From contig NBIV01000007.1 in the NCBI GenBank assembly GCA_003194525.1, forward strand, positions 1-64,000: a stretch of 64,000 bases of DNA. The letters are read 5' to 3'. The notes under the pieces were generated by a model, which was not told the DNA's origin, did not search any database, and saw only the letters and a program-made list of their open reading frames with translations. The translations under genes and the position numbers were made by a program. This document shows positions 23,975 through 34,579 of this stretch, in pieces (position 1 is the first letter of the stretch; each line of letters starts with the position of its first letter). Origin of the DNA: Gracilariopsis chorda. Lineage: Eukaryota; Rhodophyta; Florideophyceae; Gracilariales; Gracilariaceae.

Positions 23975-26900
23975 TTAGCCAAGCTGTGGACAAAGGTTTA
24001 TAACAACAAACTAATCGATGAGTATCGTTCCATCCTCCACATTCAAATGGGTTTGCCAGTCATAAAAATCACCGTATCCGGCGAAGAGTTCCTCTCCTTG
24101 CTCTATGTTGGCTGTCGCCTCCATCTTAATAAGTTTCTAGTCCGTTATTCCCACTGGTGTTCGTCCCACTCCCGGTGTTCGTTTCAGTCGCATATTAGCC
24201 TGTCTTTTTTTCACGAGGCCATCCACCATGGCATCTAACTGTTTACCCCCTTCCACGTATTTTTGGTCGTTGAAATACCCCGCAATACAAAAAGGGGCAG
24301 GAACCACCCATAAAATGGGGTTTGCTTGTTTTCCATGCCAATTCGTCAGCTGTTTTTGATGCGGAAGTGATTGGAACTGTTGACCGTAGACTTCTATCTC
24401 CACCGCATACTTCCGGAAGCGATCCTTTGTAACACCCATGACTCCCTCCCCGTAGGTCTTGTGCACTTCTTTCCGATTTGAAAGGTCATGATAAACCAAA
24501 TTCCTGTAGAAATAGCACACTACCTCGCCTCCGGCAATTCGACGAGTTGCAAAAACTCCAACACCAGCCTTTTCGTGACGAATAGTAGACTAGCCCACTC
24601 TCAACCCATATTGCACAGCCCCCATTGCCAACAGAGACTTCATGTTCTCCAGATTCATTCTTCCCTGCAGCTCCCTCGACCATCCATCCATAGCTTTCTT
24701 CCTTCCCAACTTCCCTAGAATTTCATTTTGCCACAAAGTGGAGAAAAAGTCGACAAGGTGTGGGGGAATAATTTGGCACTGTGGAAATCCATCGACAGCT
24801 CTCCATAACACGGTGTGCCTATTTCTTCCCATTGGGAATGCAGAGGAAACACAATGGGCCATCTTTCGAAGCTCCTGGCTCTTCTCAATATCCGTGTGTC
24901 CTTCCCGTATTATATAAGCGAGGCGAACAATAGCGGCACGCCTGGCGTGTTCAAAGCAAGCTTTGTCTGGTTCACACCCCACAAACTTCCGATGCTTGGG
25001 CAGTTCCATGCCCGCCATCGCTGTCGAGAACGTTCCGGCAAACATGTCGACCGCAAGGTCTCCTGGCTGACTGAACCTGCTAATCAGCTCTTTCAACAGT
25101 GCCCTACACTTCTGTTCCGGTCGCACCCTCTTCCTCGTATACTTCCCATCCGGGGTTTTCGCAGACCACATGAGCATCTCACTATTTGACATCGGCGGCA
25201 CCTGATCTATGATTGCATGATACGCTGGGTATCGTGAAGCAACATAGTTTAAGTTCTAATAGTTGACCATCCGGTGCTGTTGTGCATATGGAACTCCAGA
25301 ACGAACAGCATGTACAGCGTATTCTGTCCTCTGGTGCAACCGGAAACGTCTTCTCCCAACGTTACCCGTCGTATTAACTAAAGACCGTACGAAATGGAGG
25401 GGCTGTTCGTCGACAACAAAGGAGTCACGCATCGTATCAGAGTCATCCATGTAGGTAACTTTCCGTAGCACATCCCGCCACAACGGTACCTGATCCCATG
25501 AGCAGAACTGTATAATATGTCCACCAGGGCGTAGAAGCTTTGACGACCTCCTCGCTGACCTGCTCATGCCCTTCTCTGTCAGAATATCGTGTTCACTGTT
25601 CTCCAAACGACGCTCAGAACGAGTCCCATATGGCGGGTGGGAAGGCAGGAAGTGTACCCTTCCTTCAATAGATACCTCGCTTTCGTCAGACTTGTTGTCG
25701 TCAACTTCGATGGGATTTTCGAAATTGCAATGTGGAGATGGAGGTTGCAGGACATCTCCTTCTCACAATACTTGTAAGCTATCACATCATCCAAAGTCGT
25801 AGGGTACGGTGGTGCACGAATCCCCGTGCCTTCGACATCATACGATAAGTTCTGCGAAAAAGCTGTTGTCTGCAGTCCTTCAGTGGCCTTTTGTGCAGTA
25901 ACACCACGTTCTGCCGTACCACGTTCCGCATCCTATACCATCTCTATCTCTTCCAATTCCTCCAACTCACCCTGATCACAACCTCCCACATGCTCAGCAT
26001 GTTCGTTCCCACCACCAGCCGTACCAGTTTCTACCGGCTCCATAATGATGTCAACGTCTTCTGTAGGCTTCGGTTTCACAGGTTGATGTACTTTGACATT
26101 GCTTCCATGCAATGAAATGAGCGTCAGAGGCTTTATGGCCTCTTGAACCGTATTGACAAGAGATTCACTAAAGTTTTCAAACCGCAGAGGAAAAAGTCTC
26201 GTTCTCGTGACGATCAACCTTTTGAGGGCATCCCATTTGCTGGGAGCAGAGATGACGAACAGTTTCTCTTGTACCACCACATTAGAAAGGTCACCAAGGT
26301 ATTTTTTGGCACAAAAACGAAGCGCTGTATCCACTGGGTCCAGCAGATTCCATGCCCATTTGGTAACGTTTTCTTCTACTGTGGTGACGTTCTTCTCCTC
26401 CACAAACTGTTTGGAACAATCTTTGTGTTGGAAGCCCATGGAGCGAGCATTGTGCGATATCGGTGAAGACTACACTGATATAGTCGAGTCAAATGTAAGG
26501 CAAGATCATAACCTCAACGTTTGGAAACCCGAGGAATTGGGCAAAACAATCCCAAGCCCTGGTCACCAGCTGCACACCATACCCGACTCTCTGACTCTGG
26601 GTCTTGTCGGACAAACTCACTTTCGAGAAATTCTTAGCTGCCATGCCCCGTTTCCTCTTCCTACCAATTCCTTTCTTATCCACGGCATTCTGTTGCACCA
26701 TGGACAACCCAATGACCATTTCAAAGTCGGTGCAAAGATCCGTGTGGAAAGCGGAAGATTTCTTCGTTGCTCCCAGAACACGGGAATTGCAAAAGACAGA
26801 TACCAACACGTTACGGGGAATTCCTTTAAGCCCTTCCCTTTGACAATAAACCTTTCAAACGTCCCTTACACGCCTGTCTTCTTCACGGTCCTTTACGTCC

Positions 26901-27169
26901 ACCACTCTTGCCATAAGATAGATTTGACGTCGAAGGCCTCTGAAAGACATGTTATGGAGCTCGGAGTCCAAATACGAGATTTAATCCGGTCCGATGAGAG
27001 TGAGAAACATTTTCTTGGCAGAGTCATGAACGTTGCGACTTTGTACCGCGAACTCCACAAAGACGGTGTGCTTCAAACTTCTCGGCTCATCCACATTTTG
27101 CCTCGTCGCTGCGTAGTCATCACGAACTGCAAGATAAGCATCAATAAGCTCTTCTCCAGTTCCGTGCAT
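23975..27169 (-). CDS. Beta-class DNA amino-methyltransferase fused to a SET domain
   Basis: A five-exon model keeps one frame: 27169-27009, 26939-26870, 26851-26513, 26469-25767 and 25704-23975, with introns of 69, 18, 43 and 62 nt, all GT-AG. The protein is about 990 residues. The first ~420 are unassigned. Then come catalytic motif IV (LPSHPPYGTR, 25639-25625), LLRPGGHIIQFCSW, and motif I (LAVDMFAGTFSTAMAG, about 25056), the IV-then-I order of beta-class N6-adenine/N4-cytosine methyltransferases of bacterial type. Next is a SET domain (GVGVFATRRIAGGEVV at 24568-24521; EATANIEQGEELFAGYG at about 24107). UAG occurs in frame at 25935, 25258, 24592, 24139 and 24013; UAA follows at 23977. There is no in-frame UGA or UAA inside the spliced model. 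Predicted role: DNA base methylation plus protein lysine methylation in the nucleus (inferred). Confidence 0.75.
26852..26869 (-). other. Candidate 18-nt intron in the methyltransferase-SET gene
   Basis: The minus strand reads GTAAGGGACGTTTGAAAG. It starts with a consensus donor, ends in AG, contains an in-frame UGA, and its removal leaves the long frame intact on both sides (EEDRR joined to VYCQREGLK). Confidence 0.6.
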
Positions 27170-27211
27170 CTTGAATGAACCCGTTTCCTTCGGATTATGT
27201 TTCTCTTCGTT

Positions 27212-27365
27212 TTGGGTCGAGGACCGTGGTCCGAGGTGTCATGGTGCTCCATCGCGAACACGATGGAGCGCTAGGACGAGAAATTTTAATTAAAATTCAT
27301 GCCTGGCGCTCCACCGTGTTTGCAATGGAGCACCACGACACCTCGGACCATGGTCCTCGACCAAA
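27212..27365. repeat. Nested palindrome, about 150 bp, in a divergent intergenic region
   Basis: Two arms of about 70 bp pair around an AAATTTTAATTAAAATT centre (27281-27297) with roughly 85-90% identity. Each arm contains its own smaller inverted repeats: GGACC-GT-GGTCC near 27221 and GCTCCATCG-CGAACA-CGATGGAGC at 27246-27269. It fills the space between the start of the methyltransferase-SET gene (-) and that of the ParB-like gene (+). It may be an operator or partition-like site, a small foldback/MITE insertion, or both. Confidence 0.9.
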
Positions 27366-27508
27366 CAATTATCATTTTTTTCTGCAATGCTAGTAATTGG
27401 GAGGGGAATTGCAGGGATGCTACTTTGACGACAATGGATGTCATGAAACGTCTTGAAAACGATATATAGTGCTTACGTCCATCTCTTTGGAACCAAGCAT
27501 ACGTGATC

Positions 27509-30500
27509 ATGGGAGCATTGGACTTCAGCGGATGCCAAGAAAACGCAAGCGCGACCTTTGCAGTACTCAGCCAGGATTCCACTGGGAATAAGATAAATAC
27601 GCCATCACGGAAACGGACTCCGAAGAAGCCTGTTTCGCCGAAGAGACGTGTTATCGACATGCCGACCACGCAAGGCAAAGCGAAGAGCCGGGGCGCCACC
27701 CGAACTGCCAGCCTCCCTGAGCCATCAATTGGAGGCGATACGGGTCAGGTGCTTAAGGGAGATGCGGAGGTCAATCTGTTCGTACGAGTTGGGAGTAGTG
27801 ATGCGAAGGTGAAGGTAGGAGAGGCAAAATTGCGCGGTGCAGGGGTTGCTGGGGGGCCGGGGACGAGACTCTGTCGTTCTCTACACAACCATCCCCTCTC
27901 CTCTACGCAGAGACCTGGAGAGGACTTGGTGGTTATCTTTAAGACAAATATTTCCTCACACCAAGATGGGAAGTACCCTTTTTTTGGGGGTCCAGAGGAA
28001 CCGCCCGCAACTTTGAAGCGGATGGTTTCAGCGGGTTTATATGCATGGGACACTGCGATGATGAGTGTAAAAAATGAAGGCGGAGAGGGGAGTGAGCCGG
28101 TTCCACCGCAGTCAGGAGCAAATTTGAAGACTGTCCACAGAAGTACAGCTTCCAGGACCACTGCAAGACAAGTCAAGCACCTTACCGCTGTTGCTGGTAC
28201 ACCATCAAACATTTTGGTGACCAAAGCGCCAGTAAAGAGCCTTGAGTGCGGTGGAGAGGCTCCGGTGAAAACCCGTCAGAGCTGTGGAGGAAGATCAGGT
28301 GCTCTCGCGGGCGGCTCTGGAACCCGAGTAGGCTTTGAAGTTGGAGCAAACTCCGATGATGACGTCATAGAGGTGCCTGTACTCTCCAGGAACGATCTTG
28401 ATCCGGAGGAGAGATTTTTATATGATGACGGTGAGGCTGTTCCTTCGAAAGGGGTGGATCACAGTTTGGGGGTCTTAGACATCAATCGAGATGATTATGT
28501 CCAGCACAATTGCGTAATTGATATCCACAACATTCGATTTCCGAAGAACATGGTTCGTTCGAAAAATGACAAACATCTTCGAGATACTTCGAACAAACTG
28601 AGGAAATTCGGATGGCTCCCTTCTCTTGGGTCGATTGCGGTGGCGCGGTTGGAGGATGTGCCGGTTCGTGACGCTATTGATGCGAGTGGGCGTTTCATTG
28701 TTCCTGTGGTTTTGGTGGACGGCTTCCATCGAGTGAGTGTTCTACTGGACCTCGAGCTGGATGGTGCGATATGGGCACGGATTACTGCTGGTTTGAACGT
28801 CACGCTTTGGGAACGGAACGACGGCCAGAGAATGACATTGAATGAGGTTTTGTGGCTGGGGAAGACGTTGAATGATTTGAGCTCCAATGTCCTGGTGATG
28901 TCCTTCGCAGATATGATTCACACTGCTGTTTCGTTTATTCGTGAAGGCGTAGAGCAGGAGGGGTATGAGTTGTCAAAGCTTAAACCATGCCAACTTACGG
29001 GGGTGTTGTTGAGCAGTGAGAAGAAGGGGAAAGAAGGGAAGATACGTCATTTCAATCGCCATTCTGCTCTTGCTCTGAAGTTTGCGCGTAATCCCGGTAT
29101 GTTAGAGTTCTTCGATGTGGTGTGGCAGGAAACGCCTCAAATTGGAATCACTCATGTGTCTAGTGATATTCTGCTTGGAATGTCAGGGGATAAGTTTCGT
29201 TTTACTATCCCATGTCTACAGGCGCATGTTCAAGTGAGGTCGGCGGCCACTGTGAAGATGGGACCATTTGAGGATTTCCAAAAGTACTTCTTCGTCTGCG
29301 CTTCTAAAACGTATGACATTTGCAGTGAGCTGGGGAGTTCCATGAGGGAGAAAAAGAATGTACAGGAAGTGATGATTACCACGGTTACCATCGGCGATTC
29401 TGAGCAGACTGTGTCAAATTGTATCATATCTCGTCTGGAGAAGTGGTATATGAAAGGGAAACGCAGTTCACTGGAGTCCAGAATGAGTAATAAGGTGAGA
29501 GAGGTTCGTAGGACGTTGTCCAGCGCTTTGTCGGGCAAGCAGGGACAGGATGCTACTGCTGCTGCTCCCTCTGCGGCCGATGTGGACGTGATCGAGTTGC
29601 TTGGTCTGAATGAGCAAGCTGCTCAGGAGCCTCCAAACCCTGACCAGGAGCCTCGAAAAAGTAAGCGAATCTCAAAGAAGCGTAAAGTGGAGGTCCTGGA
29701 CGAAGATGAAGATGAAGAGTCAGTTGATCTTGACCCACCGGTGAGGAGGCAGAGACGATAGAATCGTAAGCCGACTGCACCTGGTGTGAAGCGACCTGGC
29801 TTTGGTATCTCGCAGGAGGTGGTGGAGGTGCTGCGTAGTATGGAGAGGGGAGATTTGAAGAGGTGGTTGACAGCACAGGAGATCATTGTGCTCGAGCCAA
29901 GCGAGGATGAAGCTTAGGAGGACTTTGTGGATGATGAACAAGACGAGGCAGAGGAGCAGCAAACCGCAGGCAGCTTTGACGATAAGAATCGTGACAAGCT
30001 TCCAGCTGGCTTAAGTACGCCGGGAGAGCTGGCTATGGGAGTGGACATGTCTTGGGTGGACCTGGTATACTCGTTGCCCAGTGAGTGCCCTGCAAGCGGA
30101 AATGCATTGAAGCATTCCAATCCGTGGATGCAGAGGATAAATCTGAGGAAGCACCATCGGGCGGATTGCCTATCACCTGATGAATTCCGAATGGTTCATC
30201 ATGCTGTGTACTGGCGTGCGTCACGCATCATGCAAAAAGAGATGGGTACTACGACACGTTCAGTGCTGGGCGTGAAGATGCCGTCATCAGAAACGGCATC
30301 GAATGAAGAGGAAGGGTTATGGATGGCCGCTTTTGAGAGAGAGGACTTGGCTCGTGTTTATTTTGTGAGGAAGAGAGTGGAGCTGTCGGAGAGAGGGTTT
30401 TGTGTGCTGGAGAATTTCGGGACAGATGAAGGCATGGCGAGTGAGGCTTCGAAGAGGGGACTGCAAATGGACGAAGATGTGATAGGAGAACTGATGGACT

Positions 30501-31353
30501 TTTTCGAACGCGACTTTGTTTCGCAACCGGATCTCACGAACGAAGCGAATCGTGTTTTCTGGAATATGATCATCAATGGGGGAGGGTTAAAGGATGTTAA
30601 GAATGGTATCAAGGCGGTGGGGCGTTTCATCACGACCAAACGAGGGATTGCGGACAGAATTGAGGAGCTTGAAAACGTTGCAGTTCTTGCTCGAAAGAGA
30701 GCCATGTTGGATGCAAGGCTCAGTCAGATTGCAGCACCTCTCGGATTGTATGAGGGTGGAACGACGTATGCCCTCACACGGGTGGCCGTATCCTTTGTAC
30801 TGGAGAGCATTGTCCGAGGCAGGTGCTACACACGGATTTCAGGGGTTTGACGGAGAATGACAGGATGAGAAATGTGAACCCGGGGTATGTTGCAATGGCA
30901 TCGGGACCGGATGCGTTCATGATTTGGGTTTGTGAACGGTCACATACTCTAAAAATGACACGGGGTAACTTGAAAGAGCCTTCGGCTTCTATGATGGTTC
31001 TGAAGTTCAGAGCTCCACCGTTTTCTGTGTTCATTGGAATAGGGGATGTATTTCATGCTTAGGGTGGGTTCAATGATGCAATAGCGAAAGGCTATTGCAT
31101 GCGATACCATATATACTTTGTACCTGAGGGATACAATCTCCCGGATGCGGTGCATAGGCAAAGCGGTTTTCTCCCTCCCTTTTCTAATGATGAAGAGGAG
31201 CGTGGCGAATTATGTGAGGTGGGAGGAAGGGAAGAGAAGCGGGGAGATGAAGCTGACGATAGAGTTGTAGTTATGCAAGAAGCCGAAGGTAAGAACCCGT
31301 CGGATGAGGAGCACGATGAGAATATACCAAAAACCAGCGGAAATGAACACTGA
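27509..31353 (+). CDS. ParB-like domain protein fused to a 2OG/Fe(II) dioxygenase
   Basis: ATG at 27509. The first 330 residues are basic and low-complexity. A ParB/Srx-like domain lies at about residues 335-430 (VIDIHNIRFP, LRKFGWLPSLGSIAV, VLVDGFHRVSVLLDLELDG), followed by a helical region. A nuclear-localisation-like cluster (RKSKRISKKRKVEV) is near 29665. The same frame continues through UAG at 29759 and 29915 into a dioxygenase: ELSERGFCVLENF, then after a phase change near 30800 the metal-binding LHTDF (His 30829, Asp 30835), GIGDVFHA (second His 31054), UAG at 31060, and the 2OG-binding Arg in CMRYHIYF (31102). A 26-nt GT-AG intron at 30797-30822, or a 20-nt one at 30788-30807, restores phase. 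UGA ends it at 31353. All three internal stops are UAG. Substrate unknown; DNA or protein demethylation/oxidation is inference from the neighbours. Confidence 0.72.
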
Positions 31354-32193
31354 TGGAGATTATGAACAGGAGCATGACGATGAAGGTGAAATGGTTGCTA
31401 AAACAGCAGAGGGTCTGATAGGTGAGGACGATGAAAGCGATTGATAAGATTGATAATGATAAGTAAACTAGCAATGTACGTTTGTTAAATCTGATGATTG
31501 TTTTTTGATCTTTATAATGAACGTTTATAGTGAATGTTTATAGTGAATGGAACAGGTTTACTACGATGGGGACTACTTTTTATGCGGCTTCATTCGAATG
31601 ATGCGTAATAATGAAGGGATGATGTCTACAAAAATTTCGCTTTGTTATATTCCATAAAGAAAGGTTTACAAGTATGAGAAGAAACTTGATATGGGTGTAT
31701 TGGAGGGTAGAATGAAGGGGCAGCTCATATGAAACACGAATGGATTTAAAATTGAGTATGGGATTATGTATGAGAATTGAGGGTGATTGTACGGATGTGA
31801 AGGATCCCGTTGTTATAGCCAAATACCGCAATTGTCCATTCTGTTGATATAGAAAGTACTGTTTCTTTTCATACATGAATGCATTGTGGCGTGCTTGATG
31901 TATGAAGAAGAGTGAAGAGGGTGAAGGCATTATCGTGTAGAGGTTCAAAATATTTTTTTGTGTGCTGGGAAGACAAGGGGTGAGCAAATGAGAAGATGAT
32001 GAGCTGTGCATTTAAGCAGTGACAAATTTGGTTCAAGTGAAGAGGTGGGACATTCATTATTGACTTTTGAAAATTCATTCACGACTCTTGAACATTCATT
32101 CACGACTCTTGAACATTCATGTCATTTGAGAACATCCACACGCACCATGACTACTATTCGCAATTTTCGGTCAGTGAGCTTGGGGTTGGGACG
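31354..32193. other. Spacer without recognised gene
   Basis: AT-richer DNA with no coherent frame on either strand. It holds a short direct repeat (GTTTATAGTGAAT twice at 31522-31548) and the 21-bp repeat listed below. Confidence 0.5.
32073..32114. repeat. 21-bp direct repeat x 2 upstream of a small gene
   Basis: ATTCATTCACGACTCTTGAAC occurs twice in tandem, followed by a partial third copy, 80 bp before the ATG at 32194. It may be a binding site for the small gene downstream. Confidence 0.85.
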
Positions 32194-32808
32194 ATGATGA
32201 GAGGGGATGGTGGGGAGGGAGGTGCCGGCGAGGGTGGTCGAGGAGGAGGGGTAGGCGCAGGTGGAGGGAGACGAATGGATGGGTTCTAGCGCGATGTGAA
32301 GGAACTATTAAAGAGCGCTGGCGGGGGGCTTACGGAGCTTTTGGATGAGGGCATTGAGGAGGTTGTCGTGGAGTTGGGAGGGATGGTTCTGAGTGCGTCG
32401 GAGGAAGGTGTGCCGATGGGTGCTGTGGCTGAGTTGCACTGGAGAGTGAGGGAGGCTGGGGTGTGGGCAGAGCAGCACGTCGATAGCGTTGTAACGTGTG
32501 TGGGAGAGGAGCTGGGGAGGCTGTGGAAGGAGAATGAGGAGTTGCGAGGACGGATTATGGGGTTTGGAAAGCGGTTTTTACTGGTACACACGGCTGTGCA
32601 TCTAGTCGAGGATATGCGGAACAAGATGTATGGAGGTGGAGGGGAAGGTGGGGTGGGAGGTGCTGTCGGGAGTGGGTCTCCGGTTACTCCTGGAGGTAGA
32701 GGGGGCGTGAAAAGGAGGCTAGAGGAGAAGGACGAAGAAGGATTGGAGGTTAAGACTCGTTTGAAGAGGAGGCATGGAAATAGAGAAGAGGGAGAAGAAG
32801 GATAGTGA
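32194..32808 (+). CDS. Small Gly-rich/helical protein, unidentified
   Basis: From ATG at 32194 the frame reads a Gly/Arg-rich N-terminus (GEGGRGGGVGAGGGRRMDG), meets UAG at 32287, then continues with a helical core (VKELLKSAGGGLTELLDEGI, LWKENEELRGRIMGFGKRF) and a basic Gly-rich tail (RLKRRHGNREEGEEG). It ends UAG-UGA at 32803-32808, so it is complete whether or not UAG is a stop there. Without the upstream UAG-containing part the first codon would be GTG at 32296. About 204 codons. The strand is purine-rich like the ParB-dioxygenase gene. No known domain; a leucine-rich coil could mediate dimerisation. Confidence 0.5.
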
Positions 32809-33003
32809 TGTTTAGGAGTGTCTTTGAGGTTGTTAGGACGACGGAATGGGTGGTATTAGAATCTGATGCGCGAAGCGTCGGGTGTGTGAGAACGGAGAGA
32901 GCTACCCAGATGAGTTCCTGAGGATGAGTTGGAAGTCAAACTAGGGCAGTATGAAGTTTGAAGTTCAAAAGATGGAAATAAAAATGTTAGTTTTGGTTGG
33001 GTG

Positions 33004-33058
33004 CTCGAAATGGCGCTGGCCGCGCAGCAGCCAGCGCCATTTCGAGATCTGTATCTAG
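33004..33058 (+). repeat. Perfect 17-bp hairpin followed by CTAG (Helitron-like 3' end)
   Basis: CTCGAAATGGCGCTGGC (33004-33020) pairs perfectly with 33030-33046 across a 9-base loop, and CTAG follows 8 bases later at 33055-33058. A hairpin about 10 nt before CTRR is the hallmark of Helitron 3' ends. No Rep/helicase gene is in the window. An alternative is a transcription terminator or subterminal hairpin of the 18-33 kb element. Confidence 0.7.
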
Positions 33059-33465
33059 CTTTTAGTGGAGAATGAACTTGCTCCAAACTTGAAACCAGCG
33101 ATGTGCAGTGCAGGTGAGGCAAGGCTCTGTAACATAAAGAAGTGAGCATTCCAAAAAATTTCTTTTCTTACTTGGCAAGCGCCAGAAACTAGCAGAATCT
33201 ATCATTTTCGTAGTATTTTTGAGCTTTTGCCTAAGAAACTTGCGATCTAGCACCTCTATCTAGCATTCCGAGAACATGGACGTAGAGGCCTCAACTTAGA
33301 GTCTACCTCATCCAATTTCCCAGCAAACCTGTGCTTCGAATCCACGTTCTTATCTTCAACTCTATTTCCAATAACCATCCAGTACGAATCCCGGATCACC
33401 TTAGCTTCCAACTTTCTTCGGTTTTTTTTTTTACCGATAGCATTATCGAATGCATTTTTCGCATG

Positions 33466-33975
33466 TTATTCGTCCTGTACATTTACTATAAGCCTCGCAA
33501 ATTCATTGATAATGAAGCTTGGATCATTGTGCTCGACTTGGCTATGCGCCGTGAGCGGAAATCCAGAGCCTGGGTCTTCCGCTTTGTAATCAAGAATAAG
33601 TTTCATAACCAATTTGTGGTCAGTAAAGTGAACCATATTATCAAACGCACGTACCTCAGGCAAAGTAGAAAGTGTAGCACGACGAATGACCTCGTCTTTT
33701 TTCGATTGAAGAAATGCTTTGAGTTCATCGTTGTTTGAAAGACAATCCCCGATACTGGTATCCTCGAAACTTTTAGTGGGAAAATATAACAATAATCCGG
33801 AAAGAAGTTCAGCGCGAATTCGATTACGAATGCGAAGCTTAAAAGACTTTGAAATCGCTCGCAAGTCTTTGACGGTCTTTTCCAAGACAAATGAGTATAA
33901 AAAGGGCATTCTCGTAGCTTCTAGAAAATTGGGTTCATTGTATGGAGAGATAGTAATCTCGGAGGACGAAGCCAA
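33466..33975 (-). CDS. Hypothetical protein exon
   Basis: A 169-codon frame ending in UAA. It is open from a TTG, so it is probably an exon or has its ATG downstream (MPFLYSFVLEKTVKDLRAIS). Content is globular, alternating helices and hydrophobics (AELLSGLLLYFPTKSFEDTS, HKLVMKLILDYKAEDPGSG). A NDPSFIINEFARLIVN stretch near the end faintly recalls NDPSIICNFLRMTL at 17370-17420, which flanks the element on the other side. No family recognised. Confidence 0.35.
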   Translation of the reverse strand: MASSSEITISPYNEPNFLEATRMPFLYSFVLEKTVKDLRAISKSFKLRIRNRIRAELLSGLLLYFPTKSFEDTSIGDCLSNNDELKAFLQSKKDEVIRRATLSTLPEVRAFDNMVHFTDHKLVMKLILDYKAEDPGSGFPLTAHSQVEHNDPSFIINEFARLIVNVQDE

Positions 33976-34579
33976 AGCAGTTAGATTTTTTCAAACCGTT
34001 GCGGTACTGGTGGCTGCATTTTTGTTTGGTGGCATATCTTGTCGTGTTGTACATTCTGGGTTTCTCGGACATGATGATGGGTGCTTGCATGGACTCCTGC
34101 GAATGGAAGGGATGCAAGCGTGGTTAGGACATTTGTCTGACCTGATTATGGTTGTACGAGAGACAAAGATGAGGTAGGGGTGTGCGAAAAAGCACAAAGT
34201 GCTTACCGTGGAAGACTATAGATTGTTTATTTTACAAACAAGTGGCAAACAGAATAGGTCCGTGGGGCAGACGGAGGGTCCTGAAATTTGAATGATTGGT
34301 TTACGATCGACCAAGTGGCGTGTCCTCGTTTGGAAAGCTTCTCTTCTTACAGAGAAGAGGTCTTTAGTAATTTCCCTGGCTTTCACTTTCAATACGGTTC
34401 TAGGGTGATCTTGTTAATTAAAAGGCCTATATAGGCGTGCATGGGCTTCGATCAGGCTTGTTTAGACATCTCCTCATAGAACGTCCCTTAATCTATTAGA
34501 TAAGGCTGGACGCGATACATCTGCATGCTAAACGACAGAAACGATTCTGTTTTTATTCGAATTTCAATTCCCGCTTTCC

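Noticed and set aside
26940-27008. In-frame UAA in the methyltransferase gene as evidence that UAA is also sense
   Set aside because: It falls inside a 69-nt GT...TTTCAG segment whose removal keeps the frame, so an intron explains it.
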